Source: PZPK01 sp041590075 | GTDB lineage: Bacteria; Pseudomonadota; Gammaproteobacteria; Pseudomonadales; Oleiphilaceae | Assembly (NCBI GenBank): GCA_041590075.1 | Contig: JBFHUL010000006.1 | Location: forward strand, 1-60,726 | Length of the DNA stretch: 60,726 bases | Direction: 5' to 3' | Shown: positions 8,058 through 17,041 of the stretch, in pieces | How positions within the stretch are numbered: the stretch's first letter is position 1 | Layout: the number at the start of each line of letters is the position of its first letter | Program-made: the position numbers and the translations under genes | The notes under the pieces: generated by a model | Databases searched by the model: none | Seen by the model: only the letters and a program-made list of their open reading frames with translations | Told to the model about the DNA's origin: nothing

Positions 8058-9020
8058 TCAGTTCTTCATTTCACGGTAGGAACGAAATATTTCCTTGAGC
8101 GGTCGCTTGGCCTTGAAGCCAAATTTTTCGCTGAACGCCCTGCCGTTGAGCACGACCGGATATTTGAAATAGTTAAGCAAAAAACTCGGGAAGCTTTTCA
8201 TGCCAAGTATCCCGGTAATCATTTTAGGCACAAGCGGCGGCAGTGAAGGCAGTGGCACTACTGCGCACTCACATTGCTCCAAGGCTTCCTGATAAGCAAC
8301 CCAGTCGTCGGGGGCGACGTTGTAAACACCGCGCTGGCATTTGGCATGCGCGAGGGCGATGGCGTCTGCCATGTCGTCGATGTGGATAAACTGCATAATC
8401 GGCGAAAAGCCTAACAGGGCGGGCGCAAAGCGGCTGGATAACAGCTGCGAAATCGTATTTTTAACGCCGGGGCCCACGATATTGCAGGGGCGCAGAATTG
8501 TGATGTTGAGATCGGGGTAGCGCCACAAATATATATTCGCGAGGTTCTCAAGCTCTACCGAATCAACCAGATCCATTGTTAACTCAGCGGCTTTCAGTGG
8601 TGCGCGTTCATCGATGAGCGCCGGGTTATAGGGCGACGCCCCATACACGTGGTAGGTAGACAAAACGATGACGTTACTGATGCCATATTTATGGCTGAGA
8701 TCCAACAGCTTTTGCGTGCCCAAAACATTCGCATTATAACGACGCATGCGGGTTTCTTCGCTGGCGTAAATACGGCCCAGATGAATCACACTGTCGAAGT
8801 CGTAAGTACGAAAAAGATCTTCAAATACACGCTTATTGAAATCCAGTTTGTAACTCGGTATGTCGTCGCTGTGATAGGTCAGTTCGCGAAAATCGACGGC
8901 CACGATATTAAATTTGTCGCGCAGGCGATTGATCACCTGCTGCGCCAGTGCGCCCGCCGCACCGGTCACCAGTACGGTTTTCTTCTTGCGTGTGCGCACG
9001 GTGTTTTTTTTGTTGCTCAT
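8058..9020 (-). CDS. NAD-dependent epimerase/dehydratase (extended SDR)
   Basis: A 320-residue extended short-chain dehydrogenase. A basic N-terminal tail leads into VLVTGAAGALAQQV, the GxxGxxG-type dinucleotide fold, and STYHVYGASPYNP occupies the Ser/Tyr catalytic region; the usual YxxxK pair is not clear. Later blocks LRPCNIVGPG and QFIHIDDMADAIALA are typical. It likely oxidises, reduces or epimerises a sugar or lipid-linked substrate. It is coupled by an ATGA overlap to the acyltransferase upstream, so a shared pathway acting on a lipid is plausible. Confidence 0.82.
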   Translation of the reverse strand: MSNKKNTVRTRKKKTVLVTGAAGALAQQVINRLRDKFNIVAVDFRELTYHSDDIPSYKLDFNKRVFEDLFRTYDFDSVIHLGRIYASEETRMRRYNANVLGTQKLLDLSHKYGISNVIVLSTYHVYGASPYNPALIDERAPLKAAELTMDLVDSVELENLANIYLWRYPDLNITILRPCNIVGPGVKNTISQLLSSRFAPALLGFSPIMQFIHIDDMADAIALAHAKCQRGVYNVAPDDWVAYQEALEQCECAVVPLPSLPPLVPKMITGILGMKSFPSFLLNYFKYPVVLNGRAFSEKFGFKAKRPLKEIFRSYREMKN

Positions 9021-9835
9021 GAAAAGATTCCCTCTCGCTGTTCCAGTCCTTTAGCGATCAGATCGCTGATGGCTGCCTTCACCTTTTCGACTCTGCGCGT
9101 GACCTGCTCCTCAGTGAGTTCTTCGTTACTGAAGTGAATGGGCTTACCGAAATTCAGTATTACCTTGGCGGGAAAGATAAAGGGCAATGCCACAGGTACG
9201 TAAGGAATATTAAGTAATTTTGCCAAAGGCTTAATGTTGGCAATGGCGGGTATGGTCTCCTCACAACCTACCACGCCTACCGGTACGATAGGGGTGTCGT
9301 GTTTCATTGCCAGATGCACAAAACCGTTTCCAAAACGTTTGAGCTGGTAGCGGTCTTTGTAGAGCTTGCCAGAGCCGCGCACGCCCTCGGGGAATACAAT
9401 TACGGCCTCGCCATTCTCCAGCATGCGCGCACAGTTGAGTGGGTCTCCCAACACCGCGCCCATCTGATTAAGAAAGTTGCCCACAAAGGGTACCGTAGGG
9501 AAAAAACGCTCGATCATGGCGCGGGGGAAGCGTGGCGATTTATCCCGCGTGGCGACGGCGTAGGCGATGAGCGTGCCGTCGATGGGCAATTGGCCGCTGT
9601 GATTGGCGATAATGAGTACCGGCCCATTGTTGGGTACGTTCTCTATACCGTGGGTCTCTACGCGAAAATATTTGTGATAGATGCTCGCAAATAACGACAT
9701 GACAATTTTACTGGTATCGGCATTAAAGCCCCACGGATCGTAGCCAAGTGAGCCAACGGGTTTTTCGATTTTATCTATTTGCTGGTCCAGTTCCGGCGAA
9801 ACCAGTTTGGCTTTGAGGAAGGATTTTAATCCCAT
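9017..9835 (-). CDS. Lysophospholipid acyltransferase family protein (PlsC-like)
   Basis: A 272-residue acyltransferase. NHSGQLPIDG is the first catalytic block (His and Asp six residues apart, as in the monoacylglycerol-acyltransferase-like subgroup, rather than the four of classical PlsC). FPEGVRGSGK is the acceptor-binding block and PIVPVGVVGCEE the fourth block. Start ATG 9835 has AAGGA seven bases upstream. It should move an acyl chain from acyl-CoA or acyl-ACP to a lysolipid at the inner membrane. First gene of a two-gene operon with the SDR. Confidence 0.87.
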   Translation of the reverse strand: MGLKSFLKAKLVSPELDQQIDKIEKPVGSLGYDPWGFNADTSKIVMSLFASIYHKYFRVETHGIENVPNNGPVLIIANHSGQLPIDGTLIAYAVATRDKSPRFPRAMIERFFPTVPFVGNFLNQMGAVLGDPLNCARMLENGEAVIVFPEGVRGSGKLYKDRYQLKRFGNGFVHLAMKHDTPIVPVGVVGCEETIPAIANIKPLAKLLNIPYVPVALPFIFPAKVILNFGKPIHFSNEELTEEQVTRRVEKVKAAISDLIAKGLEQREGIFS

Positions 9836-10231
9836 CGTTCATCCTTAACGCTGTATGTATTGAAGAGAATGATTCGGGCCACTTATATCGGGAGGTGGTT
9901 GCCGACGAGTGCCCGGATTATCACACAAAAAACTAGGCAGTGCGTACTAGCCCTACGTGTTGCGCCGCCAAGTACCTTTGGACTCAGGGGGGGGGTAGCA
10001 TGGATGTTCGGTTTCGGTGAACGCGCAGAGGCGCTACACCTCGACTGCAAAAAAAGTGGCTATCTTTTGCTCAGCGGAGCCCGATTCTGATTCATTTACA
10101 TGACGCACCTTGAGACGTCGCCTAAAGTGAAAGGGAATTGAGTTTCTGACTGGCGCGCGTCGCCGATGGGTGTAGTATGCGGAGCGTAGAAGGCCTGAAG
10201 GCCGTTCACACTATTCAGGGGTTGGCAGGGT
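9836..10231. other. Intergenic stretch with a run of nine G
   Basis: About 396 bases between divergent genes. A 76-codon open frame at 9860-10090 has no recognisable product. A homopolymer of nine G lies at 9987-9995. No clear promoter hexamers found. Confidence 0.4.
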
Positions 10232-10699
10232 ATGAAGGGTGCGCATGTAAATTGGCAAATTCACGCTTTTGATTCATTAAGCGCACGCCAGATTTATCAA
10301 CTTTTGCAGTTGCGACAGGATGTATTTGTGGTGGAGCAAGCCTGTATCTATAGCGACATTGACGATCGGGACCAGAGTGCCGAGCATGTGATGGGGATTG
10401 TGGTGGATACCCCCGCGTTGGTGGCTTACTGCCGTATTCTGCCACCCGGTTTGCGCTTTGAAGAAGTGTCTATCGGGCGTGTGGTTACGCGTAAAGGTCT
10501 GCGCAGGAATGGCTATGGTACTCAGGTGATGCGGCATGCCATGCGCCATTGCGCGCGCCGTTATCCCATGCAGCCAATTCGCTTGTCGGCCCAGCAACAT
10601 CTTGTGGCTTATTACGAAACGCTCGGGTTTTCAGTAGTGTCCTCGCCCTATGATGAAGACGGCATTCCCCATGTCGAAATGCTTCATTCCCCGGAATAA
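10232..10699 (+). CDS. elaA: ElaA-type GNAT acetyltransferase
   Basis: A 155-residue protein of the ElaA subgroup of GNAT acetyltransferases. Diagnostic blocks are LRQDVFVVEQACIYSDIDDRD near the N terminus, IGRVVTRKGLRRNGYG (acetyl-CoA-binding R/Q-x-x-G-x-G/A type loop) and YYETLGFSVVSSPYDEDGIPH at the end. The length is normal for the family. The acceptor is not known. It stands alone just before the FNR-like box of the next gene. Confidence 0.9.
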   Translation: MKGAHVNWQIHAFDSLSARQIYQLLQLRQDVFVVEQACIYSDIDDRDQSAEHVMGIVVDTPALVAYCRILPPGLRFEEVSIGRVVTRKGLRRNGYGTQVMRHAMRHCARRYPMQPIRLSAQQHLVAYYETLGFSVVSSPYDEDGIPHVEMLHSPE

Positions 10700-10720
10700 A
10701 CGCACAGGCCGAGCGATTGC

Positions 10721-10734
10721 TTGATCTAAATCAT
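10721..10734. promoter_or_regulatory. FNR/Anr-type box
   Basis: TTGAT-CTAA-ATCAT, nine of ten matches to the FNR/Anr consensus TTGAT-N4-ATCAA. A -10-like TAGAGT lies at 10758-10763, placing the box centre near -42 from the expected start of transcription, the classical position for FNR class II activation. It precedes the acetyl-CoA hydrolase/transferase gene by 56 bases. Confidence 0.6.
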
Positions 10735-10790
10735 CTCCACGGAGCCCCGTACGGCGTTAGAGTAGTGGCATAACAATAAAGGACGAGAAG

Positions 10791-12950
10791 ATGGAAAAAT
10801 TCACTGAAGTTGAACAAGCCGTAGAAGCCACGATTAAGCGGGTCGGAAAGAACCTTGTGTTGGGTTTGCCTTTGGGATTAGGTAAACCTAACCAGTTAGT
10901 GAATGCCTTTTTTCGCAAGGCAGTAAATGATCCCAGCATTCACTTGCGGATTATTACTGCGCTTTCGCTCGAAAAACCACGCCCGAAAAGCGAGGTTGAA
11001 GCCCGGTTTCTGGTGCCCTTTGTAGAACGCTTATTTGGCGATTACCACGAACTGGAATACATGCAGGCGCTGCGCAAGAATGCCTTGCCGCCTAACGTAG
11101 AGGTGTCGGAGTTCTACTTTAAGGCAGGTGCCATGAAGCAGCAACGCGACGCACAGCGTAACTATATATCGAGCAATTATACCTTTGTAGCAAGAGATCT
11201 CTTGCTCAACGGAGTGAATGTGGTCGCGCAGATGGTGAGCACGGAAATCGTAGATGGTGCGCCCCGACTGAGCCTCAGTTGCAATACCGATGTAACGCTA
11301 GACCTGATGCCCCTCATTGAAGAAGCGCGCGAGCAAGGGCGCGACATTGTGACCATCGCTCAGGTGCACGATCAATTGCCGTTTATGTATGGCCATGCCA
11401 TGGTGGATCAGGATTATTTCGACTATGTGGTGCAGAATCCCGACTACAACACACGGCTATTTGCGCCGCCGAATATGTCGGTACCGCCCGCCGATTACCT
11501 GGCAGGCTTGTACGCCAGTACCCTGATCAAGGATGGCGGTACTCTGCAAATAGGCATTGGTTCTTTGGGCGATGCCATCGTCTATGCGTGTCAATTACGT
11601 CACCAGTATCCGGATGTATATAAATCCGTGGTGAAGGCCTTGAATGTGGATAAGAACCTCGTGCAGGCCGAGGGTGGCACAGAACCTTTCGAGGCAGGTT
11701 TGTATGGTTGCAGTGAAATGTTCGTTAATGGATTTATGCATTTGATAAAAAGCGGCATCGTTAAACGGAAGGTATTCGATGACGCTGATCTGCAAGGCCT
11801 GATCAACGAAGGTGCCATTAGCGAAGTAGTGAGTAAGGATACGCTACGGGTGTTATTGCGCGAAGGCATTATTAATCCTCATCTCACACACTCTGAAGTA
11901 CAATTTTTACAGTATTGGGGAATACTCAGCCCCGAATTACAGTGGCAGGAAGGTGTATTGCGTTTTGGCGATACGGACATTCCCAATGATCTCAATGTGC
12001 AGGAACATCTGGATGCACTCTGCAGGCTGGCACTTGGCAAGGAATTGAAACACGGCGTGCACATGCACGGTGGTTTTTTTCTTGGGCCACAGGACTTTTA
12101 CGAAAGTTTGCGAGCCCTTCCAAGGCAGCAGCGCGAGCTGATTTCGATGTCGAGTGTGGGGCATATTAACCAGCTCGCGTTTGATCAGAAACTGTTGAGT
12201 GCGCAGCGGCGGCATGCGCGATTTATTAATACGGGCATGATGGTCACCCTCAGCGGTGCAGTGGTTTCAGACGGGCTCGAGGATGGCACCGTGATCAGTG
12301 GTGTGGGGGGGCAGTATAACTTTGTTGCGCAGGCCCATGCGCTGCCCGATGCCCGCTCCATACTTTGTGTGCGCAGTACGCGCGGAGAGGGCAAACACCT
12401 CGCCTCCAACATTGTGCCTAAATATGGCCATATTACGATTCCGCGTCATTTGCGAGATATTGTGGTCACTGAATACGGGGTCGCCGATCTGAGAGGGAAA
12501 ACAGATGAGCAGATTGTGATGGCGTTGATAGAGATTGCAGACAGTCGCTTTCAGGAGGAGCTTTCGCTTGCGGCCAAGAAAGCAGGAAAATTGCGGGAAG
12601 ACTATGAAGTTCCCCCTGCGCGAAGAGAAAACACACCAGAGCGTGTGCTTTCGGTGCTGAATGCACAGCGTAAACAGGGGTACTTTCCGCCATTCCCCTT
12701 GGGGTGCGATTTCACCCCGGAAGAAATTGCTCTGGGGAAAAGCCTGAAGGAAATAAAGTCGCTCATGGAGAGCCCTAAGCACATGTTGCGGGCGGTGATT
12801 AAATCCTTTACGCATAAAATTAACACGCACGAGGCAGAACCCTTCCTAAAGCGCCTGGATTTGGAGCACCCCGATACCGCTAAGGACAAAATCCTCCAGC
12901 ATCTCTTATTGCTGGAGCTGGAAGAAAACGGCTATCTCAAGCCCATGTAA
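10791..12950 (+). CDS. Acetyl-CoA hydrolase/CoA-transferase family protein, long form
   Basis: A 719-residue protein, longer than the 430-510 residues usual for the family. The N-terminal half has LQIGIGSLGDAIV and, after it, EGGTEPFEAGLYGCSEMFVNG, which includes a candidate catalytic Glu. The C-terminal half has ISGVGGQYNFVAQAHAL, RSTRGEGK and IVVTEYGVADLRGKTDEQ, all hallmarks of acetyl-CoA hydrolase/4-hydroxybutyrate CoA-transferases. It should swap CoA between carboxylic acids or release acetate from acetyl-CoA. Extra length lies in an insert between the halves and in the helical C-terminal tail. An FNR/Anr-like site upstream suggests induction at low oxygen. Confidence 0.87.
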   Translation: MEKFTEVEQAVEATIKRVGKNLVLGLPLGLGKPNQLVNAFFRKAVNDPSIHLRIITALSLEKPRPKSEVEARFLVPFVERLFGDYHELEYMQALRKNALPPNVEVSEFYFKAGAMKQQRDAQRNYISSNYTFVARDLLLNGVNVVAQMVSTEIVDGAPRLSLSCNTDVTLDLMPLIEEAREQGRDIVTIAQVHDQLPFMYGHAMVDQDYFDYVVQNPDYNTRLFAPPNMSVPPADYLAGLYASTLIKDGGTLQIGIGSLGDAIVYACQLRHQYPDVYKSVVKALNVDKNLVQAEGGTEPFEAGLYGCSEMFVNGFMHLIKSGIVKRKVFDDADLQGLINEGAISEVVSKDTLRVLLREGIINPHLTHSEVQFLQYWGILSPELQWQEGVLRFGDTDIPNDLNVQEHLDALCRLALGKELKHGVHMHGGFFLGPQDFYESLRALPRQQRELISMSSVGHINQLAFDQKLLSAQRRHARFINTGMMVTLSGAVVSDGLEDGTVISGVGGQYNFVAQAHALPDARSILCVRSTRGEGKHLASNIVPKYGHITIPRHLRDIVVTEYGVADLRGKTDEQIVMALIEIADSRFQEELSLAAKKAGKLREDYEVPPARRENTPERVLSVLNAQRKQGYFPPFPLGCDFTPEEIALGKSLKEIKSLMESPKHMLRAVIKSFTHKINTHEAEPFLKRLDLEHPDTAKDKILQHLLLLELEENGYLKPM

Positions 12951-12979
12951 TGCATGAATGCTGCCGGGGGAAGTGGTCG

Positions 12980-13492
12980 TCATGCCAGCAGATGCATGGC
13001 GTTATGCTTTGGGCTTTCGAGCAGTTTAAGTGCCGGCGTATGAAGAGGTACTTCGTTCCAGCTTGAGCAGTCGAAGCGCAGACGCACCACACTGCAAGTG
13101 GGCAATGCCAATTCGCGATTGAGCCAGCGGCCGGCCAAAAGGCTCATGTCGGGATTGTGACCGCATATCAGTGCGGAGCGGCAGTCGTCGGGCAGTTTGC
13201 GAATGACCTTGAGCACGCCACTCACCCCACAGAAATAGAGCCCTTCGTCCAAGTGAATATCGCAGCTGCCGAGCCCGAGTTCGTGCGCAAAGTATTCGGC
13301 GGTTGAACGCGCCCGCAAAGCAGGACTGCTGATGAGTAGCTCTGGGTGATGTTTCTTCTGGGCAAGCCGCTGGGCCATTTCAGCCGCATTCCGGTGGCCA
13401 CGTTTATTGAGTGGTCGGGCGCGATCGTGCAAGGCAGGATCCTTCCGAGATGATTTGGCATGTCTGACCAGAGTTAAAATACGCTTACCCAT
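12980..13492 (-). CDS. sixA: SixA-type histidine phosphatase
   Basis: A 170-residue histidine phosphatase. LTLVRHAKSS is the phosphohistidine RHG-like motif with the nucleophilic His, SSPALRARSTAE carries the second conserved Arg, and LICGHNPDMS the second catalytic His. SixA removes phosphate from His residues of phosphotransfer proteins (ArcB and nitrogen-PTS proteins in E. coli). Length and order fit SixA, and it stands alone between convergent acetyl-CoA hydrolase and the YejA-like gene. Confidence 0.85.
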   Translation of the reverse strand: MGKRILTLVRHAKSSRKDPALHDRARPLNKRGHRNAAEMAQRLAQKKHHPELLISSPALRARSTAEYFAHELGLGSCDIHLDEGLYFCGVSGVLKVIRKLPDDCRSALICGHNPDMSLLAGRWLNRELALPTCSVVRLRFDCSSWNEVPLHTPALKLLESPKHNAMHLLA

Positions 13493-13554
13493 GTGGTTTT
13501 CTCCGTCAAGCGAAAGCGTGCCGCAGGCTACACCCCAAGCATGAAACTTTTATG

Positions 13555-15393
13555 TCATGGCGCAGGGTTTATCCACCAGTTCTCGGTACCCAGTATTAAG
13601 GGCGGTTGCGTATCCGGTCGCGAAAATCGATTCCAATACGCGAGACGATGGTAATTTAAATGCCAGTTGGGAATGGTGAAGTGCTCCCAGAGTAACACGC
13701 GGTCGAGTGCCCGCATGGCCGTGATGAGTTGTTCTCGGGTCTGTGCTGCCAGTATGTGTTCCAATAGGGCATCAACAGCAGGGTGCGCGATGCCTGCATA
13801 ATTTTGGCTGCCCTCTACGTTACGGTTAGAGGAATGAAAATAGTCGCGCTGTTCATAGCTGGGCGCATTTCCCTGCGCCAGTACAAAGGTCATCATGTCG
13901 AAATCAAAGCGATCAATACGACTTTTGTATTGCGCGCTGTCGAGGAGCCGGGCAGTGGCTTTAATGCCCAATCGCTCGAGATTTTTTATAAAGGGCAGTA
14001 CGACGCGCTGTATGCCGGCCTGCCGAATGAGAATTTCAAATTCTAAGGTGGCGCCGCTTTGCTCATGCACCCGAACACCGTTTTTGAGTTTCCATCCGGC
14101 CTCATTCAATAAACGTGTTGCCTCGCGCAGCTGGGCGCGAATATTGCCGTCGCCTTGGGTAGACGAGGCATGAAAGGCCTCTGTGAACAGGGCGGACGGA
14201 AGATCTTGTTGAAACGGTGCCAGCAAGGCGAGCTCCTGCTCTGAGGGGAGGCCTCGCGCTGCGAAATCGGAATTGGGAAAGTAACTGTTATTGCGTTGGT
14301 ATGCGTCATTGAACAGACTTTTGTTGGTCCATTCAAAATCGAACATCAGGCCGATCGCCTTGCGTACGCCGCGGTCATCGAAGGGGGCGCGCCGTGTATT
14401 GAAGAAAAATGCCTGTGTGCCAGAGGGGATCGCGTGTGGAATTTCCTGCCGCACAACGGCGCCGCTGGTCATAGCAGGAAAGTCATAGGCCTTGGCCCAG
14501 TTTTTGGCCGTGTAGTCATAGAACACATCAAACTCCCCCGACTTAAAGGCTTCAAAAGCAACGGTTTGATCGCGGTAGTAATCGATGCGCACGCGATCGA
14601 AATTGAACCGCCCTTGGTAAAGCGCGAGGTTGTGCCCCCAAAAAGATTCGACACGGTGCAGTGTGATAGTTTTGCCGATTGCAACATTTCCGATGGCGTA
14701 AGGGCCGCTCAGTAAAGGGACGATCTGAGAGGCTTTGGCGAAGTCCTTGTCGCGCCAGTAATGTTCAGGCAGAACCGGCAATTCGCCGGCCCGCAGTATG
14801 TTCGCAGCCCGTCCGGACTCCTTGAAGGTAAACGTTACTTCCTGTGAGGAGATAGCTTCGACAGTGGCGATGCCGAGAAACTGTTGTTGAAAACGCGGAT
14901 GGCCAAACTCCAACAGGGTGTTAAAGGAAAACACCACATCCTGGGCGTCGATTTTATGGCCATCGTGAAAAAACGCGCCGCCTCTCAGACGAAAACTCAC
15001 CCAGGAATAATCGCTTGCGTAGCGCAGAGATTCGGCGAGCAGTCCATAGGCGCTCTGTGCCTCATCTCCGGAAGGCAGATAAGCCCCCGTGCCCGCGAGC
15101 AGCGTTTCGTTCAGTTCTCCAAAGCCGTACATAAACTGGCCCGGCGTGTTAAAGGGGCTGGTGCCCTTCAGGGTATAAGGGTTGAGCGAATCGAAAGTGC
15201 CAAAACCCATGAGGCGCAGTTCACCGCCTTTGGGCGCGTGAGGATTCACATAGTCGAGATGGCTGAAATCGGCGGGGTACTTCAGCGCGCCGTAGAGCGC
15301 AAACCCGTGGCTCGAATGGATGGTTTGCTGGCTCTTCGCCACAACCATAAATGAGAGAAATAGTGTAAGCAGGGCAATGACGAGTCGATGCAT
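13555..15393 (-). CDS. YejA-like peptide ABC transporter substrate-binding protein
   Basis: A 612-residue periplasmic binding protein of the SBP_bac_5 family. ATG 15393 begins a signal peptide cleaved near VVAKS. HGFALYGALKYPADFSHLDYVNPHAPKGG is split over the typical YejA start region (key words HGFAL, YVNP, APKGG). RGGAFFHDGHKIDAQDV and the AFFFNTRRAPFDD block are standard for the family. YejA binds oligopeptides such as microcin C for YejBEF uptake. No permease or ATPase gene is next to it, so it is an orphan or serves a transporter elsewhere. Divergent from the diguanylate cyclase. Confidence 0.88.
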   Translation of the reverse strand: MHRLVIALLTLFLSFMVVAKSQQTIHSSHGFALYGALKYPADFSHLDYVNPHAPKGGELRLMGFGTFDSLNPYTLKGTSPFNTPGQFMYGFGELNETLLAGTGAYLPSGDEAQSAYGLLAESLRYASDYSWVSFRLRGGAFFHDGHKIDAQDVVFSFNTLLEFGHPRFQQQFLGIATVEAISSQEVTFTFKESGRAANILRAGELPVLPEHYWRDKDFAKASQIVPLLSGPYAIGNVAIGKTITLHRVESFWGHNLALYQGRFNFDRVRIDYYRDQTVAFEAFKSGEFDVFYDYTAKNWAKAYDFPAMTSGAVVRQEIPHAIPSGTQAFFFNTRRAPFDDRGVRKAIGLMFDFEWTNKSLFNDAYQRNNSYFPNSDFAARGLPSEQELALLAPFQQDLPSALFTEAFHASSTQGDGNIRAQLREATRLLNEAGWKLKNGVRVHEQSGATLEFEILIRQAGIQRVVLPFIKNLERLGIKATARLLDSAQYKSRIDRFDFDMMTFVLAQGNAPSYEQRDYFHSSNRNVEGSQNYAGIAHPAVDALLEHILAAQTREQLITAMRALDRVLLWEHFTIPNWHLNYHRLAYWNRFSRPDTQPPLILGTENWWINPAP

Positions 15394-15497
15394 AGTAAAT
15401 CGTGTGCGGCAAAATGCGCTAGTGTAGAGCAGAACGGTGGTGCCTGCATCCATCGATCAGGTGGATTGTCTTCAACCAAACAGTAATTTTCAGGGGG

Positions 15498-15511
15498 TGA
15501 CCGTTTGGTCA
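15498..15511. promoter_or_regulatory. Palindrome TGACC-GTTT-GGTCA, candidate operator
   Basis: Perfect five-base arms with a 4-base spacer, 68 bases before the diguanylate cyclase start. TATACT (15542-15547) could be the -10, with no good -35. A near copy occurs at 18561-18574 upstream of the chemoreceptor gene. Confidence 0.45.
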
Positions 15512-15578
15512 AAAAAAATCGGCAGCGCCAAGCTCCTGGGCTATACTTTTCCAAATTTTTCGCTGACTCTCATCGAAC

Positions 15579-16991
15579 GTGAACAGTATCTCCCACGCAC
15601 ATCTGCTCAATAAAGAGTACCTGACCATAGAGCAACGCAAGGTTGTAAATTGGTACCGCAAAGTATTTCAGGTGCGTAATACTGCGCTCTGGGTCGTTGA
15701 TACCACACAGTTTTTTCAGCGAGTTAAGCTCACCGAACCAGCGCTTGTTTATCCAAAAAAGGGTGTGCAAGCGCGCAGTACGAATCCGCCAAGTGATGAT
15801 CAACTGTTTTTGGTCGAGGATGTGAATGACTCGGCCCTCGCGCTGTTTGGCTACACGAGCAAGCAAGAGTTTTTGTCGCAGGCTGTTGACGTGCACATTC
15901 AGAACTATCCCGAGTTCCTGCACCTGATGAGTGGTGCGATAGCGGAAGGGCGCCAGCATATCGAGATAGAGGCAAGCGCCAAGCACCGCAATGGCGACAC
16001 CTTCAAGGTGGCCATCGAGTTCATAGTGCCACAGCGATACGATTCGACAACGCGCCTTATCGTATCGGTGGCATGTTTGTCGGATGATGAACCGCTATCG
16101 ATCCAACAATTCCGCGACGAGAGTATCTATTCACATTTTGTTGATCACGCGCCCGTGTGCATCCATGAAATCGATGATGAAGGCAAGCTGGCGAGCATGA
16201 ATGTGGCGGGCCTATCCATGATGGAGATAGACGATGTGGACGAGATCAAGGGGCTGGATTATCTCGATCTGGTGGATGAGGAGGATCGCGCGCGCATCGA
16301 AACCCTCCTGCGTCGCGCACAGGATGGCTATTCCTCCGAGTTTGAATTTAGTCTGGTAGTGAATAAAAGCACGCGCATATTTACGTCCTGTTTTATTCCA
16401 TTGGGTCGGAAAACAGAAGGAAGGCGGCGCGTCATTGGTGTCACTCAGGATATTACCGCCCGCAAAACCTCGGAGGAGGAAACCTATCGTGCCGCAAATT
16501 TTGATGCGTTGACGCGGCTGCGTAATCGCGCCAATTTTCTGGACGCCGCACGACACATGCTTGCTCAGGCGGCGCGCCATCAGCATCAGCTAGCCTTTCT
16601 GCTCATTGATCTGGATAACTTTAAACCGGTAAACGATACGCTGGGTCACGAGGTGGGTGATCTTGCCCTGCAGGAGTTTGCCGATCGGCTGCGCGCGGTA
16701 CTGCGCGAAGAAGACCTTGCGTGTCGTTTTGGTGGTGATGAGTTTGTGGTGGTCTTGCCCTGTATTGAATCGGTACACAACGCGAAAGAATTGGCCGATC
16801 GTCTGCTTAAAAAGCTGGAGTTACCTTTTGTTTCTATGGGCGGCACTTCCACCCTGCAAGCCAGCATCGGTATCAGTATTTATCCTGCGCATGGAGACAC
16901 CTGCAAGGAGTTGATACGCCGGGCCGATGAGGCAATGTACCAGGCCAAACGCGCCGGTGGTCATCAGCAGCGCGTGAACACTGAACGCTAG
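15579..16991 (+). CDS. PAS-GGDEF diguanylate cyclase
   Basis: A 470-residue soluble protein. The first ~160 residues look like a PAS-like domain (VEDVNDSALALFGYTSKQEF), a second PAS lies at about 185-300 (HAPVCIHEIDDEGKLASMN), and GGDEF is at about residue 384 (CRFGGDEFVV). An intact product-inhibition I site, REED, sits five residues upstream of GGDEF. It should make c-di-GMP from two GTP in response to a cytoplasmic signal, with product feedback. Starts at GTG 15579, the only plausible start in the region. Divergent from the YejA-like gene. Confidence 0.9.
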   Translation: MNSISHAHLLNKEYLTIEQRKVVNWYRKVFQVRNTALWVVDTTQFFQRVKLTEPALVYPKKGVQARSTNPPSDDQLFLVEDVNDSALALFGYTSKQEFLSQAVDVHIQNYPEFLHLMSGAIAEGRQHIEIEASAKHRNGDTFKVAIEFIVPQRYDSTTRLIVSVACLSDDEPLSIQQFRDESIYSHFVDHAPVCIHEIDDEGKLASMNVAGLSMMEIDDVDEIKGLDYLDLVDEEDRARIETLLRRAQDGYSSEFEFSLVVNKSTRIFTSCFIPLGRKTEGRRRVIGVTQDITARKTSEEETYRAANFDALTRLRNRANFLDAARHMLAQAARHQHQLAFLLIDLDNFKPVNDTLGHEVGDLALQEFADRLRAVLREEDLACRFGGDEFVVVLPCIESVHNAKELADRLLKKLELPFVSMGGTSTLQASIGISIYPAHGDTCKELIRRADEAMYQAKRAGGHQQRVNTER

Positions 16992-17041
16992 ATGGTCTGT
17001 GTGGCGTTTCATACTGCTGGCGATTATTCACTCAACGAGAA

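Noticed and set aside
9860..10090. 76-codon open frame
   Set aside because: No family, no ribosome-binding site and a G run inside; unlikely coding.
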